A stretch of 64,000 bases of DNA from the NCBI RefSeq assembly GCF_023746555.1, contig NZ_CP098755.1, positions 2,677,001-2,741,000 of the forward strand, given 5' to 3'. Under the pieces are notes generated by a model. That model saw only the letters and a list, made by a program, of their open reading frames with translations. It ran no database searches and had not been told where the DNA came from. The translations under genes were made by a program, and so were the position numbers. This DNA comes from Brevibacillus ruminantium. Lineage in GTDB: Bacteria; Bacillota; Bacilli; Brevibacillales; Brevibacillaceae. This document shows positions 44,495 through 51,827 of the stretch, one piece after another. How positions within the stretch are numbered: position 1 is the stretch's first letter; the number at the start of each line of letters is the position of its first letter.

Positions 44495-45511
44495 GTGAAA
44501 AGATGGGATCTCGTGATTTCTGGATTCGGAACAGTGGGGAAACAGGTCGCCCGATTACTGACAGAACGAAAGGAAAGGTACCGCCAGCGATACGATGCAG
44601 ACGTGAGACTTGTGGCGGTTATGCGCTCAAAAGCCGGATGTTACGATCCAGAGGGCGTATCATCCGAGCTGCTCCAAGCTTTTTCGGAAGAGAATTGCAT
44701 GGGGGACATGACATTCACGGGAATTGATTTTCTGAAGGGCAGCACTTATGACGTACTGATCGAAACAGGTCCGTCTGATCTGGAAACAGGTGGCGCTGCT
44801 CTCTCTTATATGAAGACGGCTTTGGCCGCCAAAAGACATGTGATTGCGGTTTCCAAAGGGGCGTTGGTAGTAGATTATTCCACTTTGTCAGCACTTGCTC
44901 GCGAACACGGAGTCTTTTTGAAAGTAAGCGGAGCGACAGCCGCGGCACTTCCAACCGTAGACTTGCTTCAATACAATTTGGCAGGCTCTGACGTCACTTA
45001 CATGGAGGGGATTTTTACAGGGACCGCCAATTATGTGCTGGGAGCAATGATGGAGGAAGGCAACACGATGGAAACAGCAATTGCCCGTGCACAGCAGATG
45101 GGGATTGCCGAACCCGATCCCCGGTTTGATTTGGAAGGGTGGGACACGGCGAGCAAGCTAACGATCATCGCCAATGCGGCCTTTGAAGCCAAGCTTGGCC
45201 TTTCGGATGTAAAACGTGAAGGGATCATGACCATCACTCAGGAGCAAATCGCGAAGTGGAAAGCCGAATCCCTCGTTCCCAAGCTGGTGGGCAGCTTGCG
45301 AAAGGAGGGTGAAGTGCTTAAAGCGGCGGTTGAACTTCGGCTGCTGGAGTCAGACCATCCTTTTGCACGGGTCTTGGGTACAACCAAAGCCGTTCGTGTG
45401 GAAACGGATACGATGGGGGAGTTGTTGGTCGTCGGAGGCAAATCAGACCCAGTGGCTGCAGCATCTGCCGCTCTAAAGGATTTTGAGCATGTGTTGCAAC
45501 AAACCAGGTAA
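44495..45511 (+). CDS. Homoserine dehydrogenase, short form without ACT domain
   Basis: A 338-residue NAD(P)-dependent oxidoreductase with the Rossmann start VISGFGTVGKQVARLL (residues 7-22) and the catalytic region EGIFTGTANYVLGAMMEEG near 171-189, then AEPDPRFDLEGWDTASKL near 205-222, including the catalytic Asp/Lys. Standard Bacillus Hom is about 430 residues with an ACT tail; this lacks it, so threonine feedback is unlikely. It may act on homoserine or a related 4-hydroxy amino acid. GTG start after TGGAGGGGAACAGACT. Confidence 0.85.
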   Translation: MKRWDLVISGFGTVGKQVARLLTERKERYRQRYDADVRLVAVMRSKAGCYDPEGVSSELLQAFSEENCMGDMTFTGIDFLKGSTYDVLIETGPSDLETGGAALSYMKTALAAKRHVIAVSKGALVVDYSTLSALAREHGVFLKVSGATAAALPTVDLLQYNLAGSDVTYMEGIFTGTANYVLGAMMEEGNTMETAIARAQQMGIAEPDPRFDLEGWDTASKLTIIANAAFEAKLGLSDVKREGIMTITQEQIAKWKAESLVPKLVGSLRKEGEVLKAAVELRLLESDHPFARVLGTTKAVRVETDTMGELLVVGGKSDPVAAASAALKDFEHVLQQTR

Positions 45512-45591
45512 CTCAATCATGATGAAGGGGCGTATACCTTCGGGTGTCGAGTGAATACTATTCATAGGTCGTACTCGTGAGGAGGCTACCC

Positions 45592-45738
45592 ATGGAAAAG
45601 CAACAAAACAATGACAAGGATGTCAATGTCGAAATGCAGCAAGTGGGAGCATACCCGACCAAACAAAAGATGCACGAGAAGAAGGTACCTCTTCTGGAAG
45701 AAGAACAGGCATGCGATACCTGTTCTTATGAGAGCTGA
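45592..45738 (+). CDS. Small hypothetical protein, 48 aa
   Basis: A 48-residue very charged protein (MEKQQNNDKDVNVEM at the start) ending with two cysteines in ACDTCSYES. The spaced CDTC could bind a metal or form a disulfide. ATG after GTGAGGAGGCTACCC, and a good terminator follows. No family recognised. Confidence 0.6.
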   Translation: MEKQQNNDKDVNVEMQQVGAYPTKQKMHEKKVPLLEEEQACDTCSYES

Positions 45739-45767
45739 CGAGGTTCTCAGACATCGCAGACTGAAGG

Positions 45768-45798
45768 AAGCCGGAATCAAGTTGTTTTCCGGCTTTTT
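45768..45798 (+). terminator. Terminator after the 48-aa gene
   Basis: Perfect AAGCCGGAA/TTCCGGCTT stem followed by T. Confidence 0.8.
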
Positions 45799-45840
45799 CA
45801 GCGTTCAACAGGACTTCCCAAAAAAGGATGGTCACTTCCC

Positions 45841-46368
45841 ATGCATATGGATATACATTACTGGATCCAACATTATGGATATATCGGGATTGCGTTCATT
45901 TTGCTGTTAGAAATGATCGGTATCCCTTTTCCGGGGGAAACCATTCTGATCGTCTCAGGCATCGCTTGGGTGACAGGCGAGCTTTCTTTGCTTCCTCTGC
46001 TTCTCTTTGCCACGCTTGGCAATATCGCTGGTTGCTCGCTTGCCTATCTACTGGGACGCGTGTTTGGACGAAAATTACTGCTCGACTACGGAAGGTTTGT
46101 GCGATTAACGCCTGAAAAACTGGAGAAGGCAGAGCATAAATTTCAGAAATATCAAATCGCAATTGTTCTGTTTGCCAAATTTCTCGCAGGAATTCGTGTC
46201 CTCGCCTCTTATTTGGCTGGAGTAAACCGTATGTCTTTTTTGACCTTCTCCCTCTATAACACAGCGGGTTCGATTCTCTGGGTCACTGTTTTTGTTGTAT
46301 TTGGAAAATATATAGAGTTTGCATGGATGAAATACCATTCGCTGTTACATCAGTTTTTCCGAGGATAA
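45841..46368 (+). CDS. DedA-family membrane protein
   Basis: A 175-residue member of the DedA (SNARE-associated/VTT) family with four to five helices. It has the family marks EMIGIPFPGETIL near 20-32 (conserved Glu and Pro), GNIAGCSLAYLLGRVFGR near 60-77, and the basic-Gly segment KFLAGIRVLASYLAG near 116-130 with the essential Arg. DedA proteins flip undecaprenyl phosphate or phospholipids. ATG with AAAGGATGG upstream; a second ATG lies six bases on. Confidence 0.9.
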   Translation: MHMDIHYWIQHYGYIGIAFILLLEMIGIPFPGETILIVSGIAWVTGELSLLPLLLFATLGNIAGCSLAYLLGRVFGRKLLLDYGRFVRLTPEKLEKAEHKFQKYQIAIVLFAKFLAGIRVLASYLAGVNRMSFLTFSLYNTAGSILWVTVFVVFGKYIEFAWMKYHSLLHQFFRG

Positions 46369-46462
46369 ACGTTTTCTCAGAAGAAACAAACCTTCCGAAA
46401 GGATGATGAAGCGGTTGAAGGAGTTAAAGGAACGGGGCAGGGGTTGATAAGAAAAAAGGAAA

Positions 46463-46497
46463 AACCGAGTCACTCCCAAGAGCAACTCGGTTTTTTT
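46463..46497. terminator. Terminator between dedA and the CAP-domain gene
   Basis: AACCGAGT pairs with ACTCGGTT around a 14-nt loop; T run on the right and A run on the left serve both strands. Confidence 0.75.
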
Positions 46498-46512
46498 ACT
46501 TCGATTCATTGA

Positions 46513-47322
46513 TCATCCAGTGAATTCTTGTACCCAGTATCCATTTTGATATCCTACACCGATTTTCGTGAAATTCGGATTCAAAATGTTTTTGCGGTGA
46601 CCGTCACTGTTCATCCATTGCTGCATGACTTCTTCCGGGCTGCGTTGGCCCATCGCGATGTTTTCACCTGCAGCCATGAAGTTCACACCAAATTTGCTCA
46701 TCATGTCGAATGGAGAACCATAGGTCGGGCTGTTGTGGTCAAAATAGTGGTTTTCATCCATGTCAGCCGCTTTTGCCGATGCTACCTTTTCCAGGGAAGC
46801 ATCATAGGTAAGCGGAGACAGACCAGCTTTTGCACGCTCCTGGTTAACCAAATCTGCTACCTGACGAGCAAATTGGGAAGATGCTTGAGCAGGTTGGCTC
46901 GCTTTTGGTGCTTGCTGTTGTGCTGGTTGTTGTTGAACCGGCTGTTGAACTGGCTGTTGAACTGGTTGTTCAACAGGTTGCTGTACCTGATTTTGAACCG
47001 GTTGTTGCATTTGTTGAGGATTCATAATCCATTGGAAATTGGGAACCGCATAATTGCAATTCCAAGGCGTAGCCTGATTGTTCGGCATTGCTTTGCTGAT
47101 TGGCAACACTTGATTGAATGACAATCCTTGATTCGTCGGACATGGGTTAGACTGTTGAAACTGTTTGAAAGATTGGGAATTCAATACATTTGAGAGCCAC
47201 TGGCCTGAGCCTGAATTCGCTCCGGATTTTAACGGGCATGTGGCAGCAAAAGCAGAAGTAGAAATAGAAGTAACGGCCAATCCCAAAGCAATTGCGATGA
47301 TCGACTTGCCAAATGGTTTCAT
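46513..47322 (-). CDS. Secreted CAP-domain (YkwD-like) protein with Gln/Pro/Val linker
   Basis: A 269-residue secreted protein: signal peptide (about 1-27, SAFA), a Cys/Asn/Gln-rich N-terminal region, a low-complexity linker of repeated VQQP/VEQP units (about 100-145), and a C-terminal CAP/SCP domain (about 150-269) with LVNQERAKAGLSPLTYD, NHYFDHNSPTYG and GHRKNILNPNFTKIGVG. Bacillales relatives include YkwD and spore-coat-associated CAP proteins; the function is unknown. ATG after AAAGGAGACGATGAGAAC. Terminator just downstream. Confidence 0.9.
   Translation of the reverse strand: MKPFGKSIIAIALGLAVTSISTSAFAATCPLKSGANSGSGQWLSNVLNSQSFKQFQQSNPCPTNQGLSFNQVLPISKAMPNNQATPWNCNYAVPNFQWIMNPQQMQQPVQNQVQQPVEQPVQQPVQQPVQQQPAQQQAPKASQPAQASSQFARQVADLVNQERAKAGLSPLTYDASLEKVASAKAADMDENHYFDHNSPTYGSPFDMMSKFGVNFMAAGENIAMGQRSPEEVMQQWMNSDGHRKNILNPNFTKIGVGYQNGYWVQEFTG
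46928..47010 (-). repeat. Coding repeat for VQQP/VEQP units
   Basis: The linker of the CAP-domain protein is coded by tandem near-copies of a 12-base unit that reads CAGCCGGTTCAA-like on the minus strand, with silent variation. It could vary in number between strains. Confidence 0.6.
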
Positions 47323-47412
47323 GTTCTCATCGTCTCCTTTTTTTTGCCTACGAGGTTAGTTGTCGGGTTTGGGTTGAGGATACAACCCTTCACTTTACGT
47401 GATTCACCCCAA

Positions 47413-47435
47413 TGCAGAAAAAACGGTTTTCTGCA
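47413..47435. repeat. Perfect 9-bp inverted repeat
   Basis: TGCAGAAAA and TTTTCTGCA are separated by AACGG, between the CAP-domain gene and the AlaX gene. It may be an operator for the CAP-domain gene or part of the AlaX 3' end; no T run marks it as a terminator. Confidence 0.35.
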
Positions 47436-47549
47436 GAAAAAAGTCCCCCGCACTTCTCCCGCGAGAAGTTTCGGCTTGTTTGTTTGGCTTAATCAGGATA
47501 ACAAAGGAAGACCAGAGAAGTGAACCTGTAAATCCTGGTAAGTCGGGGT

Positions 47550-48275
47550 TTAACCGCCGCTGATCGGCATAGCGACAACCTCCAACCGCCTGCTGTCCTG
47601 CCCCTTGCTTTTTATTTTCGTGATGGCAAAATGACCGATTTCCGATGTTTCCTTTACATGTGTCCCGCCACAAGCTTGCTCATCAATATCACCGATTGCC
47701 ACCAGTCTCACAGTGGTCACGGAGGGAGGGAGCAAATTGACCACAGTTTTGATCAGAGAAGGGGCATGGTCTGCTTCTTCACGTGTAATCCAGCGGGTTG
47801 TGATGGGATGATTTCGGTTGATTTCTTCATTCGTCTCGGCTACGATCTCGGCGGTCTCTTCCTCGCTTAGCTCACGGAGCTGGGTGAAATCGATGCGCGC
47901 CCGATCGGGATAGATTTGGTTTCCCGTACAGAGTGCACCGAACTTGCGTTGTACGACAGCGGCCAATACGTGAAGCAGTGAATGATGGCGCATCAGTCCG
48001 TAGCGTCTTTCCCAATCAATTTGCAGATGGACAGGACCCTTTTGCAATCCTTCTGTACTCGACAGATAGTGAACGATACGGCCTTGCTCCCTTTTGACCT
48101 TCACGACCTCATACTCCCGGTTGTTTTGCACCATGACCCCAAGATCATGCTCTTGTCCGCCGCCCGTCGGGTAAAAAATCGTCTGATCCAAAATGACCTG
48201 ATTTTGCCCAATCTCAAGAATCTGGGCTTCGCCTATCGTCAGATAGCTGTCGTTCAGATATTGTTCCGTAGTCAT
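47550..48275 (-). CDS. Alanyl-tRNA editing protein, AlaX-M type
   Basis: A 241-residue free-standing editing enzyme for mischarged tRNA-Ala. It has the N-terminal FYPTGGGQEHDLG motif, the zinc pair in MRHHSLLHVL (HxxxH) and the CGGTHV site near 205. Unlike the copy at 19537-20751 it lacks the DHHA1 domain. I start at the second of two tandem ATGs (48275), eight bases after GGAG; 48278 and 48293 are alternatives. Confidence 0.9.
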   Translation of the reverse strand: MTTEQYLNDSYLTIGEAQILEIGQNQVILDQTIFYPTGGGQEHDLGVMVQNNREYEVVKVKREQGRIVHYLSSTEGLQKGPVHLQIDWERRYGLMRHHSLLHVLAAVVQRKFGALCTGNQIYPDRARIDFTQLRELSEEETAEIVAETNEEINRNHPITTRWITREEADHAPSLIKTVVNLLPPSVTTVRLVAIGDIDEQACGGTHVKETSEIGHFAITKIKSKGQDSRRLEVVAMPISGG

Positions 48276-48406
48276 CATCAGCTCTCCAATCATTCTTCAA
48301 AAAAAATTGTTGATATCAAAAAAATTGTATCATATCATGCCAGTAAGATGATAGTATAAGAATAAGGACGAGATACTAAATTTTCTGACAAATGGAGAGT
48401 GATTGC

Positions 48407-48880
48407 ATGTCTTCCGTGGAACACCGTCTCAAAGAGTTGGATATTGTCCTGCCGCCAAGTCAACCGCCTCTAGCCAATTATGTTTCCTGTGTACGCTCTG
48501 GAAATCTGATCTTTACTTCAGGTGCCGGGTGTTTTGTGGACGGTCAACCCCTTTATACGGGCAGGCTCGGCCGAGATCTCTCTGTCGAACAGGGCTACGA
48601 GGCTGCTCAGGTTACGGCTCTTCACTTGCTTAGTGTGATCAAGGCAGAGATCGGGAGTCTGGACCGGGTCGAGCGGATTGTCAAAATGCTTGGACTGGTC
48701 AGCAGCGCAGATGATTTTTATGAGCAGCCGCAAGTGATCAACGGAGCATCCGATCTGCTGGTACAAATTTTTGGAGAAAAGGGCAAACATGCACGATCTG
48801 CACTGGGGACATCCGTTTTGCCAATGAACCTACCTGTAGAAATTGAATTAATCGCGGAAGTGAAAGCAGACGAGGAGTGA
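48407..48880 (+). CDS. RidA-family (YjgF/UK114) protein
   Basis: A 157-residue Rid protein of the longer YjgF-like-1 type: LANYVSCVRSGNLIFTSGAG near 24-43, GYEAAQVTALHLLSVIKAEIG and ALGTSVLPMNLPVEIELIAEV at the end. Rid proteins hydrolyse reactive enamine/imine intermediates such as 2-aminoacrylate, which are produced by PLP ammonia-lyases. Six bases downstream begins exactly such an enzyme, so the pair forms a functional unit. The usual substrate-binding Arg of archetypal RidA is not clear. ATG 48407 after GGAGAGTGATTGC. Confidence 0.88.
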   Translation: MSSVEHRLKELDIVLPPSQPPLANYVSCVRSGNLIFTSGAGCFVDGQPLYTGRLGRDLSVEQGYEAAQVTALHLLSVIKAEIGSLDRVERIVKMLGLVSSADDFYEQPQVINGASDLLVQIFGEKGKHARSALGTSVLPMNLPVEIELIAEVKADEE

Positions 48881-48886
48881 TCACAG

Positions 48887-49849
48887 ATGTTTGTCACATT
48901 GGATCAGATCAGACAAGCACAGGCAAATCTTGCCGGCGTTATTTTGCCCACGCCGCTGCAATACTCACGTACTTTTAGCGAGTGGTCGGGCAATACCGTT
49001 TATCTGAAGCCGGAGAATTTGCAAAAAACAGGATCGTTCAAAATTAGAGGGGCGTACAACAAAATCGCGATGCTCTCTGACGAAGAGAAAAAGCGCGGTG
49101 TGGTTGCCTTTTCCGCAGGGAATCACGGGGCAGGCACAGCCTACGCAGCTCAATCTCTCGGTATCCAGGCGACGGTCGTTATGCCGACGCATCCTGTTCC
49201 CAGCAAGCGAAATGCCATTATCCACTACGGAGCCAAAATTGTGGACGGAGGAAGCACTTCGATTACCATGCATGACAAGGCAAAAGAGCTTGAGCAGACG
49301 GAAGGGCTGGTTATGATTCATCCTTTCGAGGATATCCCGATCATCGCTGGCCAAGGGACGATCGGTCTGGAGATTGTGGCCGAGCTGCCCGAAGTCGATA
49401 CGGTAGTAGTACCCGTCAGCGGAGGGGGTCTGATCTCGGGTGTTGCCGCTGCCTTGAAAGAAGTCAAGCCTGCTGTCAGGGTGATCGGTGTCAACACGGA
49501 GGGCGCGATGGCGATGTACGAATCCTTACGGCATGGCTATCCGTTTGAGGTAGAGAAGGTTGACACGATCGCGGACGGCTTGATGGCAAAAAAGCCAGGG
49601 GAATTAACATTTGCGCATACTCGAAAATATGTCGATGAGATGGTGCTGGTCTCGGAAGAAGAGATAGCGAAAACGGTCGTCAGTCTGGCAGAACGGGCAA
49701 AACTGGTCGTAGAGCCATCGGGAGCGGCGGCATTGGCTGCTATGATTCATCGCCGGACCCAGATCAGCGGGGAGAAAGTCGTGGTGTTGGTAACAGGCGG
49801 AAATGTAAATATGAGCTTGCTTGCGACTCTGATTGAAAAATACACATAG
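48887..49849 (+). CDS. Threonine/serine ammonia-lyase, catabolic type
   Basis: A 320-residue fold-type II PLP enzyme that deaminates threonine or serine to 2-oxo acid and ammonia. The PLP Lys is in TGSFKIRGAYNK near 52-58; AFSAGNHGAGTAYAAQSLG and the Gly-rich PVSGGGLISG near 178-187 bind phosphate and substrate. It lacks the C-terminal regulatory domain of biosynthetic IlvA. It overlaps no gene but sits six bases after ridA. ATG after GAGGAGTGATCACAG. Confidence 0.92.
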   Translation: MFVTLDQIRQAQANLAGVILPTPLQYSRTFSEWSGNTVYLKPENLQKTGSFKIRGAYNKIAMLSDEEKKRGVVAFSAGNHGAGTAYAAQSLGIQATVVMPTHPVPSKRNAIIHYGAKIVDGGSTSITMHDKAKELEQTEGLVMIHPFEDIPIIAGQGTIGLEIVAELPEVDTVVVPVSGGGLISGVAAALKEVKPAVRVIGVNTEGAMAMYESLRHGYPFEVEKVDTIADGLMAKKPGELTFAHTRKYVDEMVLVSEEEIAKTVVSLAERAKLVVEPSGAAALAAMIHRRTQISGEKVVVLVTGGNVNMSLLATLIEKYT

Positions 49850-49873
49850 CCCGAACAGAGAGGGTGGACGGTT

Positions 49874-51064
49874 GTGAGAAGAAAAATTTTCAATGTAAGG
49901 GTCATTGATGTTGTGAATCGTCAAGCGATCGAAAACGGGACGGTCGTGTTCGACGAAAGCGGGATCATCGAAATTTCCCAGGGCACAAGCGGTACAGAAA
50001 CGGCTGATTGGGAGTTTGATGGGACCGGCATGACGCTTTTGCCAGGGTTGATTGACAGTCATGTGCATCTGGGGATGAATGCTTCACCTGATCCCTTCCA
50101 ACAGATCAAAGCAGACTCGGAGGCCGACACAGCCTTTTTGGCCTGTTCGCAGGGCCGGCAGTTCCTTTCGGCTGGCATTACGACTGTACGAAATGTAGGA
50201 ACACGTTACAATGTAGATATCGTGTATCGACAAGCTGTCGAACGTGGTTTGATCGAGGGACCGCGCGTCTATGCCTCGGGACAGCCGATCGTCATGACAG
50301 GCGGTCATTGTCACCCGATGGCGATTGAGGCCGATGGCGCGGATGAAGTACGGAAAGCGGCGAGACGCCAACTGAAGGCCGGGGCTGATTTGCTGAAGCT
50401 GATGGCCACGGGAGGAGTCCTGACGACAGGTACGGACCCCGGTTCAGCGCAGCTGAGCGAATGGGAGATGAAATGTGCCTGTGAAGAAGCCGATCACGCT
50501 GGAAAAACGACGGCAGCGCATGCCATCGGTCTGGATGGGATAAAAAATGCGATCCGGGCTGGTGTCACAACCATCGAACATGGTTCCGTCCTGGACGAGG
50601 AAGCCATCCAGATGATGCTGGAGCGAGGAACGTATTTAGTACCCACGTTAATTGCGGCCACCCTGATCCTGCGACAGCCGCCCGATTCAGGGATACCGGA
50701 AGACTTTATCCGCAAAGCTGAGCCGTTCGTACAGAGACATCGGGAAAGCTTCCGTGACGCACTGCGGAGCGGGGTAAAGATGGCCGCGGGCACAGATGCC
50801 GGCACTCCCTTTAATACACCGGGGCTGCTCGCGGACGAACTACAGCTGATGCACGAGGAAGGCATGGCGGCCATTGACGCCATCCATGCTGCTACGTTAA
50901 GCGCCGCTACCTTTATGAAGCTGGATGACCGGATCGGATCGATTGAGGTCGGGAAGTGGGCAGATCTGCTGCTGGTCGAGGGGAACCCGCTTTCAGACCT
51001 GCTTCATTTGAAACAGGTTCGGCAGGTGTATAAAGGTGGTTTACTTTGTGCACACCACCCGTAA
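49874..51064 (+). CDS. Amidohydrolase, Xaa-Pro/imidazolonepropionase-like
   Basis: A 396-residue metal-dependent hydrolase of the amidohydrolase-1 (prolidase-like) subgroup. HxH in GLIDSHVHLG near 60, the carboxylated Lys region ADLLKLMATGG near 174, His in AHAIGLDGIKNAI and IEHGS near 217-245, and the final AGTDAGTPF near 308. Relatives hydrolyse N-acyl or N-terminal proline dipeptides and related amides. Beside an AbgT transporter and an ammonia-lyase it probably cleaves an imported N-substituted amino acid. GTG start after GAGGGTGGACGGTT. Confidence 0.88.
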   Translation: MRRKIFNVRVIDVVNRQAIENGTVVFDESGIIEISQGTSGTETADWEFDGTGMTLLPGLIDSHVHLGMNASPDPFQQIKADSEADTAFLACSQGRQFLSAGITTVRNVGTRYNVDIVYRQAVERGLIEGPRVYASGQPIVMTGGHCHPMAIEADGADEVRKAARRQLKAGADLLKLMATGGVLTTGTDPGSAQLSEWEMKCACEEADHAGKTTAAHAIGLDGIKNAIRAGVTTIEHGSVLDEEAIQMMLERGTYLVPTLIAATLILRQPPDSGIPEDFIRKAEPFVQRHRESFRDALRSGVKMAAGTDAGTPFNTPGLLADELQLMHEEGMAAIDAIHAATLSAATFMKLDDRIGSIEVGKWADLLLVEGNPLSDLLHLKQVRQVYKGGLLCAHHP

Positions 51065-51147
51065 CACAGGGATACCTCGTGGACATTTCATATTAATGAC
51101 GGTTTTTTATCCAGTTACTACGACGACAGGGAAATGAGGTCGCACTG

Positions 51148-51798
51148 ATGAACGCGTTACATCCAATTTTGGCCAGCTATCTACCGGTTGTGGAGGGCCT
51201 GGCTCGAACCTTCGGCGAACATTGTGAGGTCGCCTTGCATGATATGACCAACCCCGAGGCGTCCATCGTCCGGATCTACAACGGTCATATCAGCGGCAGA
51301 GAGGCAGGGGGACCTGTCACCAATCTGGGGCTAAAGCTGCTGCGCCAGGGGGAGCAAGGCCATGATTTCATTCTCAATTACAAGCACGAAGGCATTAAAG
51401 ACAAGGTGATCAAGTCAAGCACCATCTTTATCAGGGATGAAGAAAATAAAGTGATCGGTTGTCTCTGCATCAATCTGGACGTGACGCATTTGATGATGGC
51501 GGAAGCCACCTTGAGACAGCTTGCGTCGTTTGAGCAGGAGCCGCATGACAAAACAGAAGAGCGGTTTGCACCCTCGATTACTGAATTGATGGATCAAATC
51601 ATTGAAGAATGCATCCGAAAAGTGGGCAAACCAATTCCCTTCATGCAGAAAGAGGAGAAAATCGCGTTTATCGGCATGCTCGACGAGATGGGGTTGTTTT
51701 TAATCAAAGGCGCCGTCCAGCATGTCGCGGATTTGCTGGATGTGTCAAAATATACCATTTACAATTATGTAGAGAAGAAGGGGAAACAGCCTACCTAA
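51148..51798 (+). CDS. DauR/YheO-like transcriptional regulator (PAS + HTH)
   Basis: A 216-residue regulator with an N-terminal YheO-type PAS domain (about 5-115; CEVALHDMTNPEASIVRIYNGH in pieces CEVALHDMTNPE and SIVRIYNGH) and a C-terminal helix-turn-helix (about 175-212; VADLLDVSKYTIYNYVEK). Members such as DauR control catabolism of D-amino acids. It lies between the amidohydrolase and the AbgT transporter and likely regulates this cluster. ATG after GAGGTCGCACTG. Confidence 0.87.
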   Translation: MNALHPILASYLPVVEGLARTFGEHCEVALHDMTNPEASIVRIYNGHISGREAGGPVTNLGLKLLRQGEQGHDFILNYKHEGIKDKVIKSSTIFIRDEENKVIGCLCINLDVTHLMMAEATLRQLASFEQEPHDKTEERFAPSITELMDQIIEECIRKVGKPIPFMQKEEKIAFIGMLDEMGLFLIKGAVQHVADLLDVSKYTIYNYVEKKGKQPT

Positions 51799-51827
51799 AA
51801 TAGCGTTGATGAAAGGCGGTAGATCGG

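Noticed and set aside
46928..47010. Possible CRISPR-like tandem repeat
   Set aside because: It is an in-frame coding repeat of 12-base units without spacers.
47453..47470. ACTTCTC/GAGAAGT hairpin as a clean terminator of the AlaX gene
   Set aside because: On the minus strand the T run is eleven bases away, so a standard terminator is not well supported.
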